Part shown: piece by piece, positions 8,861 to 16,856 of the stretch
How positions within the stretch are numbered: position 1 is the stretch's first letter
Layout: each line of letters begins with the position of its first letter
Assembly (NCBI GenBank): GCA_028277345.1
Contig: JANQGM010000012.1
Location: forward strand, 16,408-80,407
Length of the DNA stretch: 64,000 nt
From: Candidatus Bipolaricaulota bacterium
GTDB lineage: Bacteria; Bipolaricaulota; Bipolaricaulia; UBA7950; UBA9294
Reading direction: 5' to 3'
Translations under genes and position numbers: made by a program
Notes under the pieces: model-generated
Told to the model about the DNA's origin: nothing
The model's input: only the letters and a program-made list of their open reading frames with translations
The model's database searches: none

Positions 8861-9825
8861 TGGAACGGACCAAGCCGGATAGTGAGGGTGAATGGATGAT
8901 GAGGCCGCCTGCCAACGCCTCGTTGGTCATCCTTGCCGCTGGGATGGGCAGCCGCTATGGAGGTCTGAAGCAAATTGAACCCGTCGGTCCAAACGGTGAA
9001 TGGCTCATCGAGTACTCCGTCTACGACGCCTTGGCTGTCGGATTCCAACGGATCGTATTCGTGGTGCAGCGAGATCAGAAAAGGGCGTTCCAGGATCTTT
9101 TCAAGGAGAAGTTGAGTGATCGATGCCGCGTGGAGTTCGCCGAACAGCTGATAGCGGACGTCCCCTTGAGTCCCGCGATCGATCGCGTGGGGCGAACCAA
9201 GCCGTGGGGGACCGGACATGCCGTCCTCGCCGCACGACGGTGCGTGACCGGGGCCTTCGCTGTGATCAACGCCGATGACTTCTATGGTCGCGGCTCCTAT
9301 GCCGCCTTGACCCGTTTCCTGACGGCAACGGCGGATGGCAGTCCGGCGTGCGCCCTCGTCGGCTTCGACTTGCTCCAAACCCTCTCCGCGACCGGTCCAG
9401 TATCCAGGGGAGTCTGCGATGTTTCGGACGACGGAACCTTGATCAGGATTGTCGAGCGAACGAACGTTCATCGCTCGAACGAAGGCCTCGTTTACACCGA
9501 CCTTCAAGGCGCCTCTCACCCGCTTGCGGTCGATGCCATCGCGTCGATGAACATGTGGGCCTTTCCGATGGGGTTCATGCAACAGTTGGGGGACCAGTTC
9601 GTCCGATTTCTGAGTTCGGCGGATGCGGATCATGAGCAGAATGAGTTTTACCTTCCTGGGGCCGTTGATGCGTTGCGCGAAAGCGAGCGTGTCAGCGTGC
9701 GCGTTCTGCCGACCTCAGAGCGTTGGATGGGGGTAACCCATCGGGAAGATCTCGCATCCGTGCGGCGTGGAGTGCAGGACCTCGTCCAGCGTGGCGTTTA
9801 TCCGAAAGATCTATGGCGCGACTGA
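8860..9825 (+). CDS. Sugar-1-phosphate nucleotidyltransferase
   Basis: 321 residues. After a short lead, residues ~18-40 read LVILAAGMGSRYGGLKQ, the nucleotide-binding signature (LAAGxGxRxxxLK) of sugar nucleotidyltransferases; the ADDFYG segment near residue 133 matches the metal-binding Asp region. The predicted reaction is NTP + sugar-1-phosphate giving NDP-sugar + PPi. The gene overlaps the following NahK-like kinase gene by 13 bases, so an anomeric kinase and its nucleotidyltransferase are probably made together: phosphorylate a free sugar at C1, then activate it. The start is coupled to the regulator stop (TAATG). An internal start (MMRPPAN) close to the motif is possible. The exact sugar and nucleotide cannot be read from sequence. 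Confidence 0.85.
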   Translation: MERTKPDSEGEWMMRPPANASLVILAAGMGSRYGGLKQIEPVGPNGEWLIEYSVYDALAVGFQRIVFVVQRDQKRAFQDLFKEKLSDRCRVEFAEQLIADVPLSPAIDRVGRTKPWGTGHAVLAARRCVTGAFAVINADDFYGRGSYAALTRFLTATADGSPACALVGFDLLQTLSATGPVSRGVCDVSDDGTLIRIVERTNVHRSNEGLVYTDLQGASHPLAVDAIASMNMWAFPMGFMQQLGDQFVRFLSSADADHEQNEFYLPGAVDALRESERVSVRVLPTSERWMGVTHREDLASVRRGVQDLVQRGVYPKDLWRD

Positions 9826-10913
9826 CTCCCTCGACACACGCGCAGGCTCGCCTTGCTGCCGAATCATTCAACGTCAGTATGCCCATTGTCGATGTGGAAG
9901 CGCATCAGGACGGCCTTATCCACGAAACCTACCTTGTGACTGCGGGAAACGGCGAGCGCTTCGTATTGCAACGCGTGAACGGGCAGGTCTTTCCGCATCC
10001 CCAGCAGGTGGCGGAGAACACGGACCGCATTCTTCGATTTCTCGATAGGGGAGGTGTCGGTGTTGGTGCCTCGAGGCCGAGGCGTGTGCCGGAGTTGGTG
10101 CGAACGCCAAGGGGCGAATCCTTTTACAACGATGGAGTGAGGTGCTGGCGGTTATTTCGGTACATTGAGAACACCTATACCGTTCAATCTTGCCCGACAG
10201 CGATGCAGGGGCAGCAAATCGGAGAAGCCTTCGGATTCTTCTTGGATGGGGTGGCGGGATTTCCGGGGCAGCACCTCCACACCGTCCTTTCGGGGTATCG
10301 TGACACCAAGGGGTATTTCGACGGCTTCCGTGCCGCCTGCCGCCAAGATCCCCATGGCCGAAGCTCCCGCGTATCGGAGGAAATCTCCATCGTCGAGAAA
10401 CACACGGACGCGCTTCTCTGGCTACAAGCGGCCGGTCAGCATGGAAAGATCCCGAAGCGCATCATTCACGGAGATACGAAGTTAAACAACGTTTTGCTCG
10501 ACAAGACGACGCACGCGTGGGTCTGTGTCATCGATTTGGATACGGTCATGGAAGGAACGCTTCTTCAGGACCTTGGAGACTGCATCCGCGAAGCCCTTTC
10601 GGGCTGGAGCCAGGAGCACGATCGCTTGACAGAGCGCGATTTGGTCCTCTTCCGTGCCATTGTCCTTGGATTTCGAACGCCTCAGCGGCTTGAACTGACA
10701 CCGTTGGAAGAACGATCGCTTCCTGCAGCGACCCTATCGATGGCGCTCGAGCTTGGGATGCGGTTCTTAACGGACTTCATCCTTGGGGATCGATACTTCA
10801 GGGCCGAGTCTCCTGACGACAATCTGCACCGAGCGCGGCGGCAACTCCGGCTCGCCTGTCGGCTGGCGCGAAGCGCGCGCGCGATGGCCGAGGCGATCCA
10901 TAGCGGTGCATAG
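9813..10913 (+). CDS. NahK-like (aminoglycoside-phosphotransferase fold) anomeric sugar kinase
   Basis: 366 residues from ATG 9813 (MARLTPST); the track start at 9723 lies deep in the previous gene. It has the APH/choline-kinase fold: HQDGLIHETYLVT near residue 31, the catalytic loop IIHGDTKLNNVLLD (HGDxxxxN), and a metal-binding Asp in VIDLDTVMEG. This combination is characteristic of N-acetylhexosamine 1-kinase (NahK)-like enzymes, which make N-acetylhexosamine-1-phosphates for salvage. The adjoining nucleotidyltransferase supports an anomeric kinase role, but specificity for GlcNAc, GalNAc or another sugar is inference. Cytoplasmic; coupled by overlap to the upstream gene. Confidence 0.8.
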   Translation: MARLTPSTHAQARLAAESFNVSMPIVDVEAHQDGLIHETYLVTAGNGERFVLQRVNGQVFPHPQQVAENTDRILRFLDRGGVGVGASRPRRVPELVRTPRGESFYNDGVRCWRLFRYIENTYTVQSCPTAMQGQQIGEAFGFFLDGVAGFPGQHLHTVLSGYRDTKGYFDGFRAACRQDPHGRSSRVSEEISIVEKHTDALLWLQAAGQHGKIPKRIIHGDTKLNNVLLDKTTHAWVCVIDLDTVMEGTLLQDLGDCIREALSGWSQEHDRLTERDLVLFRAIVLGFRTPQRLELTPLEERSLPAATLSMALELGMRFLTDFILGDRYFRAESPDDNLHRARRQLRLACRLARSARAMAEAIHSGA

Positions 10914-10966
10914 GAGCGCGATGCGCGTCGAGTTGTGAACGTCGGTCCCTCGAACGGCGATGCATG

Positions 10967-10987
10967 GGAGGATACACTGTATCCTCC
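10967..10987. promoter_or_regulatory. Perfect 10+1+10 inverted repeat upstream of MFS gene
   Basis: The arms GGAGGATACA and TGTATCCTCC flank a single C, ending 14 bases before the MFS start at 11002. The central spacing suits a dimeric repressor operator; as RNA it could also form a 9-bp stem with an ACT loop. There is no following T-run, so it is not a classic terminator. Confidence 0.45.
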
Positions 10988-11001
10988 TTCAAGGGGGTTG
11001 G

Positions 11002-12177
11002 ATGCGCTCACTGTTTCGCCAGAACAAGCAGCTTCTGATCTTTCTACTCGTCGCCAACTTGCTGCATACGTTTGGGCACTCCGTTTGGCGTGCGATGTTC
11101 AACAACTTCGCGGTCGAGCGAATCGGCGTTGGCGCCGATGCCATTGGGTGGATTCAATCCGTGCGAGAACTGCCCGGGCTGTTGGCCTTCGCAGTCGCCT
11201 TCCTGGCTCTTCTCTTCAAAGAAATGCGGATTATGGCGGTCAGCCTCATTCTGCTTGGCGTGGGGATCGTCTTCACGGGGCAATCGTCATCGGTTCCCGT
11301 TCTCTTGATGGCGACCTTAGTGATGAGTCTGGGATTTCACTACTTCAACCCTGGAAACAACGGACTGATTCTGATGAGTTTTGCGCATCGCGATACGCCG
11401 CGCATCATGGGGCAGCTCAAGAGTATCGGCGCCCTAGCGGCGGTATTGGCGACAGGAACCGTCTACTTCTTTGTCGGCTACCTCGGCTATGAGATGATGT
11501 TCGGCGTTGTGGGCGCTCTGGTGAGCGTGGGCGGTGTCATTCTCTTTATCCTGGGAAAGGGAGGGCACAATCTGCCGACCCACCGCAAGGTCAAACTCCG
11601 CAAACGCTATTGGTTGTTCTACACGCTGACGTTCCTCATGGGCAGCCGGAGGCACATCTTCACAACCTTTGCTCCCTTCTTGCTGGTGAAGGCGTACGGT
11701 GTTGACGTTCGTCTGATGTCGCTCCTCCTGCTGGTCAACAGCCTCGTCAATGTCTATGTCCTTCAAAAGGTCGGGAAATTGGTGGCGCGTTTTGGAGAAC
11801 GGGCCCTGTTGACGGTTGCGTTCGCGGCATTGATTCCGATCTTCTTGGGCTATGCCTATGTCGGCTTTCTTCCTTTGCTGTACGTCTTTTTCATCGTCGA
11901 CAACGTGCTGTTCGGGTTTAACTTGGCCATGCCGACCTACCTACAGAAGATTGCCGTCTCGCCGGAAGAGCTGACGGCCAATATGTCGCTTCAGGAGACC
12001 ATCAATCATATCTCCGCCGTTATCATTCCCGTTGCCGGAGGATACATCTGGATTCGCTTCGGTTCGCAAGCCCCCTTCCTGGTCGGGGTAGGCATTGCCG
12101 TGCTGTCCCTTGCCTTGACTCAGTTGATGGGACGGCATCATTCGAGCGACGGCGCCCACGCCCAAGGGATAGGGTGA
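11002..12177 (+). CDS. MFS transporter
   Basis: 391 residues from ATG 11002 (MRSLFRQNKQ); the track start at 10960 lies within the inverted repeat and has no ribosome site, whereas GGGGGTTGG precedes 11002. The protein is almost wholly hydrophobic with about 11-12 helices and MFS-like loops (GKLVARFGERALL). It may import the sugar handled by the upstream kinase and nucleotidyltransferase, or export a product; this is a context inference only. A perfect palindrome just upstream suggests separate regulation from the 5882-10913 block. Confidence 0.8.
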   Translation: MRSLFRQNKQLLIFLLVANLLHTFGHSVWRAMFNNFAVERIGVGADAIGWIQSVRELPGLLAFAVAFLALLFKEMRIMAVSLILLGVGIVFTGQSSSVPVLLMATLVMSLGFHYFNPGNNGLILMSFAHRDTPRIMGQLKSIGALAAVLATGTVYFFVGYLGYEMMFGVVGALVSVGGVILFILGKGGHNLPTHRKVKLRKRYWLFYTLTFLMGSRRHIFTTFAPFLLVKAYGVDVRLMSLLLLVNSLVNVYVLQKVGKLVARFGERALLTVAFAALIPIFLGYAYVGFLPLLYVFFIVDNVLFGFNLAMPTYLQKIAVSPEELTANMSLQETINHISAVIIPVAGGYIWIRFGSQAPFLVGVGIAVLSLALTQLMGRHHSSDGAHAQGIG

Positions 12178-12194
12178 ATCGCCGGTACGTTGGT

Positions 12195-12200
12195 TATAAT
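12195..12200 (+). promoter_or_regulatory. Candidate -10 box for CofE-like gene
   Basis: An exact TATAAT lies 34 bases before the start at 12234, in a 56-base gap. No good -35 hexamer sits 16-18 bases upstream, so the call is weak. Confidence 0.3.
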
Positions 12201-12233
12201 GGCTTCTAGCAGCCGAAGAGAGGGGTAACACGT

Positions 12234-13205
12234 ATGCCATCAGTCCCATCTGAGATTCGATTTCTACCTGTGAGCGTGGCGGAGGCCATTCGGCCTGAGC
12301 ACGTTGCGGATGAGCAGAGCGGCGCCTACATCGCGAAACTGATCGAAGCCGCGGGGGTGACGATCGAGGATCAGGATGTCATCGCGATTAGCTCGAAAGT
12401 CGCGTCATTCTTGGATGGGGGATTGGTGCGATTGGCTGATGTCGTTCCGTCACGAAAGGCGAAGATCCTTGGGTGGCTTTTCCATCGCGACCCGAAGAAG
12501 GTTCAGCTGGTCCTTGAAGAGGGGAAAGTGTTTGTCGTGGTTCCCATGCGAAGGATCATTCGCATCCCGGCCGTTCGGAAAATGATGGAGCGGCGAACGA
12601 CCGATCCGGAAACGATGGTGAAGGGGTACGAAGTGAACAACGCCTTTACCTTTATCGTTAAGAAGCACGCCGTGTATCTGGATGAGGCGGGCATCGACCA
12701 TACCAACTCCCCGGAGGAGTTCGTCACCTTGCTTCCCGAGGATCCCTGCCGGCTGTCAGGTGAAATTCGCGAGGGCGTTCAGGAGCATTTCGGCGTCAGC
12801 GTCGCCGTCATCCTCACGGATACGGCGACCAGCGTGGGAAGGGTGGGCTCGCAGGATGTGGCGATCGGATACTCGGGCATCGATCCCGTGACGCGCGAGA
12901 CGTTCGTCCCTGACCTCTTCGGGATCCCTCGGGCAGGCGGCATTGACTTGGTTATCGATTCCATTTCCGGCATGGCCGGACTTGTCATGGGACAGACGAT
13001 CGAGAAAACGCCCATCGTCGTTGTGCGCGGGCTGTCCTATCAGCCCGAGCGCGCGGATGAGCTGCCTGGTATGGAAGCCGTTTCGTGGCCTGCTGGCACG
13101 GAGTGGAAGTTCGCACTGCTGACCATCTTCTCAACCATGAAGTTGTGGTTCGGCAATCTGATTGCCTTTCAGCGCAAGACGAAGCGCTCTAGAGTTCGCT
13201 CATAA
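12234..13205 (+). CDS. CofE-like coenzyme F420-0:gamma-glutamyl ligase family protein
   Basis: 323 residues of the CofE/F420-ligase family (PF01996). The opening RFLPVSVAEAIRP is followed by VIAISSKVASFLDGG (substrate-binding strand), TDTATSVGRVGSQDVAIGYSGI (equivalent of the catalytic TDTxGRxxRxGxxxxAIG region) and DSISGMAGLVMGQTIEKTPIVVVRG. Canonical CofE adds glutamates to F420-0 using GTP. No other F420 genes (cofC, cofD, cofG/H) are in view, and a C-terminal extension (FSTMKLWFGNLIAFQ) departs from the standard enzyme, so it could ligate glutamate to something else. The start follows GAGAGGGG. It converges on the Y4yA-like gene with a 17-base overlap. Confidence 0.8.
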   Translation: MPSVPSEIRFLPVSVAEAIRPEHVADEQSGAYIAKLIEAAGVTIEDQDVIAISSKVASFLDGGLVRLADVVPSRKAKILGWLFHRDPKKVQLVLEEGKVFVVVPMRRIIRIPAVRKMMERRTTDPETMVKGYEVNNAFTFIVKKHAVYLDEAGIDHTNSPEEFVTLLPEDPCRLSGEIREGVQEHFGVSVAVILTDTATSVGRVGSQDVAIGYSGIDPVTRETFVPDLFGIPRAGGIDLVIDSISGMAGLVMGQTIEKTPIVVVRGLSYQPERADELPGMEAVSWPAGTEWKFALLTIFSTMKLWFGNLIAFQRKTKRSRVRS

Positions 13206-14637
13206 GCAACGAGTCTTCGGGCGACCCGTAGATTTGGGAGAACGATTCAGGCTCGCGCCAGACTTCGAGTTCGCCGTTTTTGCGAACAGCCAGCTTCCCC
13301 GGGCGGAGGAACCCACAACTGTTTGACGCGAAGTGATCGGCGCTGTAGGCGCCAGTGTGGAACACGGCGAATCGCTCTCCACGTCGTGGAATTCGATTGA
13401 GCTGAACCTTGGCCTTGCTGATCATGTCTCCCGAGAAGCAGAGTCTGCCGGCGAGAAAGGCATCGATAGGACGGTCATCGGAGCGCCTGGGAAGAACGGC
13501 GGTAGGAAACATGTCCGGCGAGATGAGATTGGTTCCATGATTGTTGATTCCCATATCGAGCGAGACCACGAAATGGCCAAGGACGTCCTTATGACCGGCC
13601 ACACGCGTCAGCGTGACGGCGGTTGTCGCCATGAGTCCTCGTCCGGGTTCCAGAATCAGCAACGGCTCTCCGAGATCTCGCAGACGCTGTGCGCACGACC
13701 GGCCATCGGGGAAGGTATGCTTCAACAGGTGCTCCACCATCTGTGCCTGGGGCACGTCAGACCAATAAGCTTTCCCGCTCCATTCGGCCGTCCCGTCCGC
13801 ATATCCCATGGGATGATCGTTCCATGTCACGGATGGAAGCTGGGGATCCTCCAGCGTGCGGCGTAGCCTCGCTTGAAAGGCTTCCCACGCGTCACGCGAG
13901 AAGAAGGCCACGGGGAAGCCGCCCCCGATATCCAACAAATCGGACTGAAGTCCCATCGCCTGAGCGCTTTCCAACAGACGAAGCAGATAATCGAGGAGGC
14001 GTTCGTATCCGATGGGATTGGCAATTTGCGTGCCGATGTGCGCGGAGACGCCTCGATAGCGTAGCCAGGGATGGCCGAGCAGCTCGCGATGAAGTCGGGG
14101 CGCTTCGTCGATATGAAAACCGAATTTCGTCCAATCGGCTGCCGTGGTCTGATCGGCAGACGTCAATCCGGCCAGCGGCATTCCTCGAAAACGTAGCAGG
14201 ACATTGGCCCGGACCTCCAACCGTTCGCAGAGCTGCGCCAGCTCGATCAGCTCATCCTGGTTATCGACGGCCAGCGTACAACCGGCTTGGACCGCCCTAC
14301 GAAGGTAGTCCGTGGACTTGGCATTTCCGTTGCAGATGATGTGATCGGAGGGAATGCCCTCCTCCAATCCAAGGCGCATTTCGTGTTCTGAAGCGGCGTC
14401 AAGCCCCAGTCCCAGTTGGCTGGCTGCGCGCACAGCGCCACGGCAGGGATTGGATTTGGCCGCAAAGGCGACGAGTCCATGCGAGTAGTGCGCGCACAGC
14501 GCGGACTGAAAGGCACGCGCGTTCGCCTCCATTTCCTCCAGGAAAAAGACGTGAAGTGGGAGACCGAGTTGCTCGATCGCCTGCTCAATGGCCGGCCTGT
14601 GGTTGGCTAACTGTGTTTCGAGTTGTTGTGTCGTCAT
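13189..14637 (-). CDS. Y4yA-like PLP-dependent (fold-type III) decarboxylase-family enzyme
   Basis: 482 residues from ATG 14637 (MTTQQLETQL), preceded by AGGACC; the track ATG at 14655 has no ribosome site. The alanine-racemase-like barrel carries the PLP-lysine in VAFAAKSNPC and the phosphate-binding/glycine-rich ILDIGGGFPVAF, with LILEPGRGL from the C-terminal domain of diaminopimelate/ornithine decarboxylases. Length and segments fit the Y4yA family, named for a Rhizobium plasmid gene and of unknown biochemical role. It probably decarboxylates a D- or L-diamino acid or a conjugate. No lysine biosynthesis genes adjoin, and a second, housekeeping LysA would be expected elsewhere. Confidence 0.75.
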   Translation of the reverse strand: MTTQQLETQLANHRPAIEQAIEQLGLPLHVFFLEEMEANARAFQSALCAHYSHGLVAFAAKSNPCRGAVRAASQLGLGLDAASEHEMRLGLEEGIPSDHIICNGNAKSTDYLRRAVQAGCTLAVDNQDELIELAQLCERLEVRANVLLRFRGMPLAGLTSADQTTAADWTKFGFHIDEAPRLHRELLGHPWLRYRGVSAHIGTQIANPIGYERLLDYLLRLLESAQAMGLQSDLLDIGGGFPVAFFSRDAWEAFQARLRRTLEDPQLPSVTWNDHPMGYADGTAEWSGKAYWSDVPQAQMVEHLLKHTFPDGRSCAQRLRDLGEPLLILEPGRGLMATTAVTLTRVAGHKDVLGHFVVSLDMGINNHGTNLISPDMFPTAVLPRRSDDRPIDAFLAGRLCFSGDMISKAKVQLNRIPRRGERFAVFHTGAYSADHFASNSCGFLRPGKLAVRKNGELEVWREPESFSQIYGSPEDSLLMSEL

Positions 14638-14965
14638 CGATAGGTCCTGTTCCATTGATGGTAAACAACTTGTTGCGGAATGCCAGGAGGTTGGCTGGGA
14701 GGGAGGGCAGGACAGCTGTCTGTGATACGAACAACGTTCTGCGCTCGCGGCGCGCGAACGGGAAAATGAAGGAACTGACGACAGCCAGAGGTTTTTCGCT
14801 CGAACATTGAGCGTAGCGACCGAGCACGGGGTGTTCGTTCATGCATCATCAGCATGGTTTGAGGCGCCGCTCGCTGTCCAGATGTCCAAGACGGGATCTT
14901 CTCGATTGGGACCTTGGCAGGCCTGCATGCGCATGGTATGGTGACGGAGAGAAGGAGGTGTGCCA
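14638..14965. other. Intergenic region between divergent genes
   Basis: 328 bases separate the Y4yA-like gene from the small membrane ORF. Apart from a candidate promoter at 14914-14942 and a short hairpin (CGCTC/GAGCG near 14790-14806), I see no coding signal, tRNA or repeat. The ORFs listed by the track here lack ribosome sites and overlap the flanking genes. Confidence 0.5.
14914..14942 (+). promoter_or_regulatory. Sigma-70-like promoter for small membrane ORF
   Basis: TTGGCA, a 17-base spacer and TATGGT. Transcription would start near 14949, giving a leader of about 17 bases that contains GAAGGAGG before the ATG at 14966. Confidence 0.4.
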
Positions 14966-15067
14966 ATGCCGATTACAATCACGATTACGTCTGGAATGCT
15001 TCTTGCCTTCTTCTGGGCATTTTGGATCTTCGCATTTGCTGGCTGGTGGTGCGGGGGATCCTGCTAG
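14966..15067 (+). CDS. 33-residue single-helix membrane peptide (too short for ORF track)
   Basis: The ATG at 14966 is preceded by GAAGGAGGTGTGCCA, the best Shine-Dalgarno in this neighbourhood, and by a 17-spaced promoter. The peptide begins MPITITITSG, continues as a single Trp/Phe-rich hydrophobic helix (FFWAFWIFAFAGWW) and ends CGGSC. It would be an inner-membrane peptide with two Cys at the C-terminus. No family is recognised. It ends 46 bases before the secreted-protein ATG at 15114, so the two may form an operon. Risk: a short ORF with a good ribosome site can be fortuitous. Confidence 0.5.
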   Translation: MPITITITSGMLLAFFWAFWIFAFAGWWCGGSC

Positions 15068-15094
15068 AGGCAACGAGCAACCGGGTGATACAAA

Positions 15095-15110
15095 CGTGAC
15101 ACGGATCACA
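15095..15110. promoter_or_regulatory. CRP/FNR-like palindrome
   Basis: CGTGACACGGATCACA fits CGTGA-N6-TCACA, the same pattern as operator 2 at 5751. It lies immediately before ATG 15114 and would overlap the alternative GTG start at 15096, so it could be an operator or a chance match. Confidence 0.3.
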
Positions 15111-15113
15111 TGG

Positions 15114-16202
15114 ATGGGGAGGGTCGTACTGTGGACCCTTCTCGTGATGTGGGCCGTGTCTTCGTTTGTGCAGGCGGATCCACGTGACCAGTTCGCGCAG
15201 GAAACGGGGCTTGATCGCGACTTGATCAACCTCGTCAAGGTCGATGTCAATGGCACCGAACTGACCGTTGTCTTCGTCTACATCACCGAGCGCACGTTTA
15301 GCAGTAAAATCTCGGCCCAGCTGGCGGCAACGCTTCGCCCCTACGTGGGAATGAATGCGTTCTATGTCAACCCGAGCATCGACGACGTTGTTTCATCCTT
15401 TCCGTTCGACCCGCTGCTTCTGAGTGCTCGACAAGGCGGCGCATCGATTGTCCCGCCATGGGAGGCCTGGGATGAGATCACACCAGGATTCGTGACGGGG
15501 CGGTTCGAGGTGAATCCCTCGGGACCCTCTCAAGGATCGGGAAGCGAAGGCGTCGTGATTTTCGGCGATCTGCTCGATCCCGATCTGTCGTTTGATTTGG
15601 TGTACTCGGGGCAACCCGCGACATTTGACATCGGCACAGTTCAGCAAGCGCAAGGCGCCATCGGCTCGACGAGTGGTTCGCCGACCGCGGCCGCGCCATC
15701 GCACGATCCGATCAATGTGGCGCCCGTGGAAACGCTGGATTCTCTCCAGGATCTATTGCTGCATGAGGAGTTCTCCGCGGATGCGCTGGCAGCCGCCTTT
15801 GAGTTGGCCCCGCCTCTCGTTCGCACGCTTGTCATCACGCCGCGTGGCCATGAGCTGCGATTGTTCCTCGTTCGTCTAGAGCCGTCGATTCGGACGGGCC
15901 GGTTGGGTGAAGACCTCGTCGCCTCCCTCGATGAGGTGATCGGAACGGGAGCCGTCATGGTGTGGGCGGTTTCGCCGACAGGCGCTGAATTCACGCCGTG
16001 GAACTTCTACATCCGCCAGGGCGGAACCAACTTCGTCTTCTTCAGCCAGGCGTCCTTCGTTGAACTCACCGAAGGATTCCTGCGTGTCGAGCGTGTCGAA
16101 CTCAATGAAGTCGCCGCAGGCGTCATTCGCTTGCCGCGCTCTGTCAATGCCAACGAAGCTTTCTCCGTTTTCTATGGAACGCAGGGAGCGGATTTCCCGT
16201 AA
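15114..16202 (+). CDS. Secreted protein of unknown function
   Basis: 362 residues from ATG 15114; a GTG at 15096 is an alternative, while the track start at 14841 is an artefact spanning the small ORF. It opens MGRVVLWTLLVMWAVSSFVQADP, a clear Sec signal peptide with cleavage after the Ala near residue 21. The mature part has no recognised motif, is rich in Val, Phe and acidic residues, and contains two halves with similar RTxVITPxG/ELTVVFVYI-like strands, which may indicate a repeated beta domain. It is exported to the envelope or medium. I do not recognise a family. It may be co-expressed with the upstream 33-residue peptide. Confidence 0.7.
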   Translation: MGRVVLWTLLVMWAVSSFVQADPRDQFAQETGLDRDLINLVKVDVNGTELTVVFVYITERTFSSKISAQLAATLRPYVGMNAFYVNPSIDDVVSSFPFDPLLLSARQGGASIVPPWEAWDEITPGFVTGRFEVNPSGPSQGSGSEGVVIFGDLLDPDLSFDLVYSGQPATFDIGTVQQAQGAIGSTSGSPTAAAPSHDPINVAPVETLDSLQDLLLHEEFSADALAAAFELAPPLVRTLVITPRGHELRLFLVRLEPSIRTGRLGEDLVASLDEVIGTGAVMVWAVSPTGAEFTPWNFYIRQGGTNFVFFSQASFVELTEGFLRVERVELNEVAAGVIRLPRSVNANEAFSVFYGTQGADFP

Positions 16203-16258
16203 TTGATTCTGAGTTTGACAACCGGGGTGCCAAGCGCGACGATTCATGCGGTGAATTC

Positions 16259-16819
16259 ATGACTCTCATTCTTGCTTCGAAATCTCCGCGTCGGCGTGAG
16301 CTGCTCTCTCGCCTCACGTCCGAGTTCGAGGTCATTCCCAGTCACGCCGAAGAATCGTCGATCGGCTCGCCTCTGGATCAAGTTCTCGACTCCGCCCGCG
16401 CGAAGGCGCATGCCGTCGCCCGCCAGCATGAGGGGTTGATCCTCGGCGCGGATACGCTGGTTGTTCTCGAGGACTGTGTGATGGGCAAGCCACGGTCACG
16501 AAGCGATGCCGAAGCGATGCTGCGCGCGCTGGCCGGACGGACGCATCGGGTCTTGTCCGGGATGTGCCTCGTGGAAACGTCAACGGGCGTCGAACGTCTC
16601 GAATGCGTTGAGACGCACGTCGCGATGAGAGCGTTGACGGAGCGAGATATCGAGTGGTATCTGGATAGCGGCGAATACGAGGACAAGGCTGGAGGGTACG
16701 CCATCCAGGGTAAGGCCGCCGTCTTCATCGAACGCATTGTGGGCGAGTACACGAACGTGATGGGCCTCCCACTGTGCGAGCTGGGCCGGTTATTGCGGGA
16801 ATTCAACGTCAGGTTCTAG
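16259..16819 (+). CDS. maf: Maf-family nucleoside triphosphate pyrophosphatase
   Basis: 186 residues beginning MTLILASKSPRRRELLSRL, the defining Maf motif (ASxSPRRxxLL), with further conserved blocks GADTLVVLED and EYEDKAGGYAIQGKAAVFIERIVGEYTNVMGLP. Maf/YhdE-type enzymes hydrolyse dTTP, UTP or modified nucleotides to monophosphates and PPi, a house-cleaning role also linked to division arrest. The length is normal. TTGACA at 16215 may be a -35 box but no good -10 follows. PanB starts 37 bases downstream. Confidence 0.92.
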   Translation: MTLILASKSPRRRELLSRLTSEFEVIPSHAEESSIGSPLDQVLDSARAKAHAVARQHEGLILGADTLVVLEDCVMGKPRSRSDAEAMLRALAGRTHRVLSGMCLVETSTGVERLECVETHVAMRALTERDIEWYLDSGEYEDKAGGYAIQGKAAVFIERIVGEYTNVMGLPLCELGRLLREFNVRF

Positions 16820-16856
16820 TCTTCCTCCCGGAAGGCGCAGGCATCAAGGAGGCAAC

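Noticed and set aside
14841-15113. Upstream extension of the secreted-protein ORF
   Set aside because: It would remove the signal peptide from the N-terminus and overlaps the better-supported 33-residue ORF.
16215-16243. TTGACA upstream of maf as a promoter
   Set aside because: The -35 is perfect but the best -10 at 17 bases is GACGAT, too poor to call.
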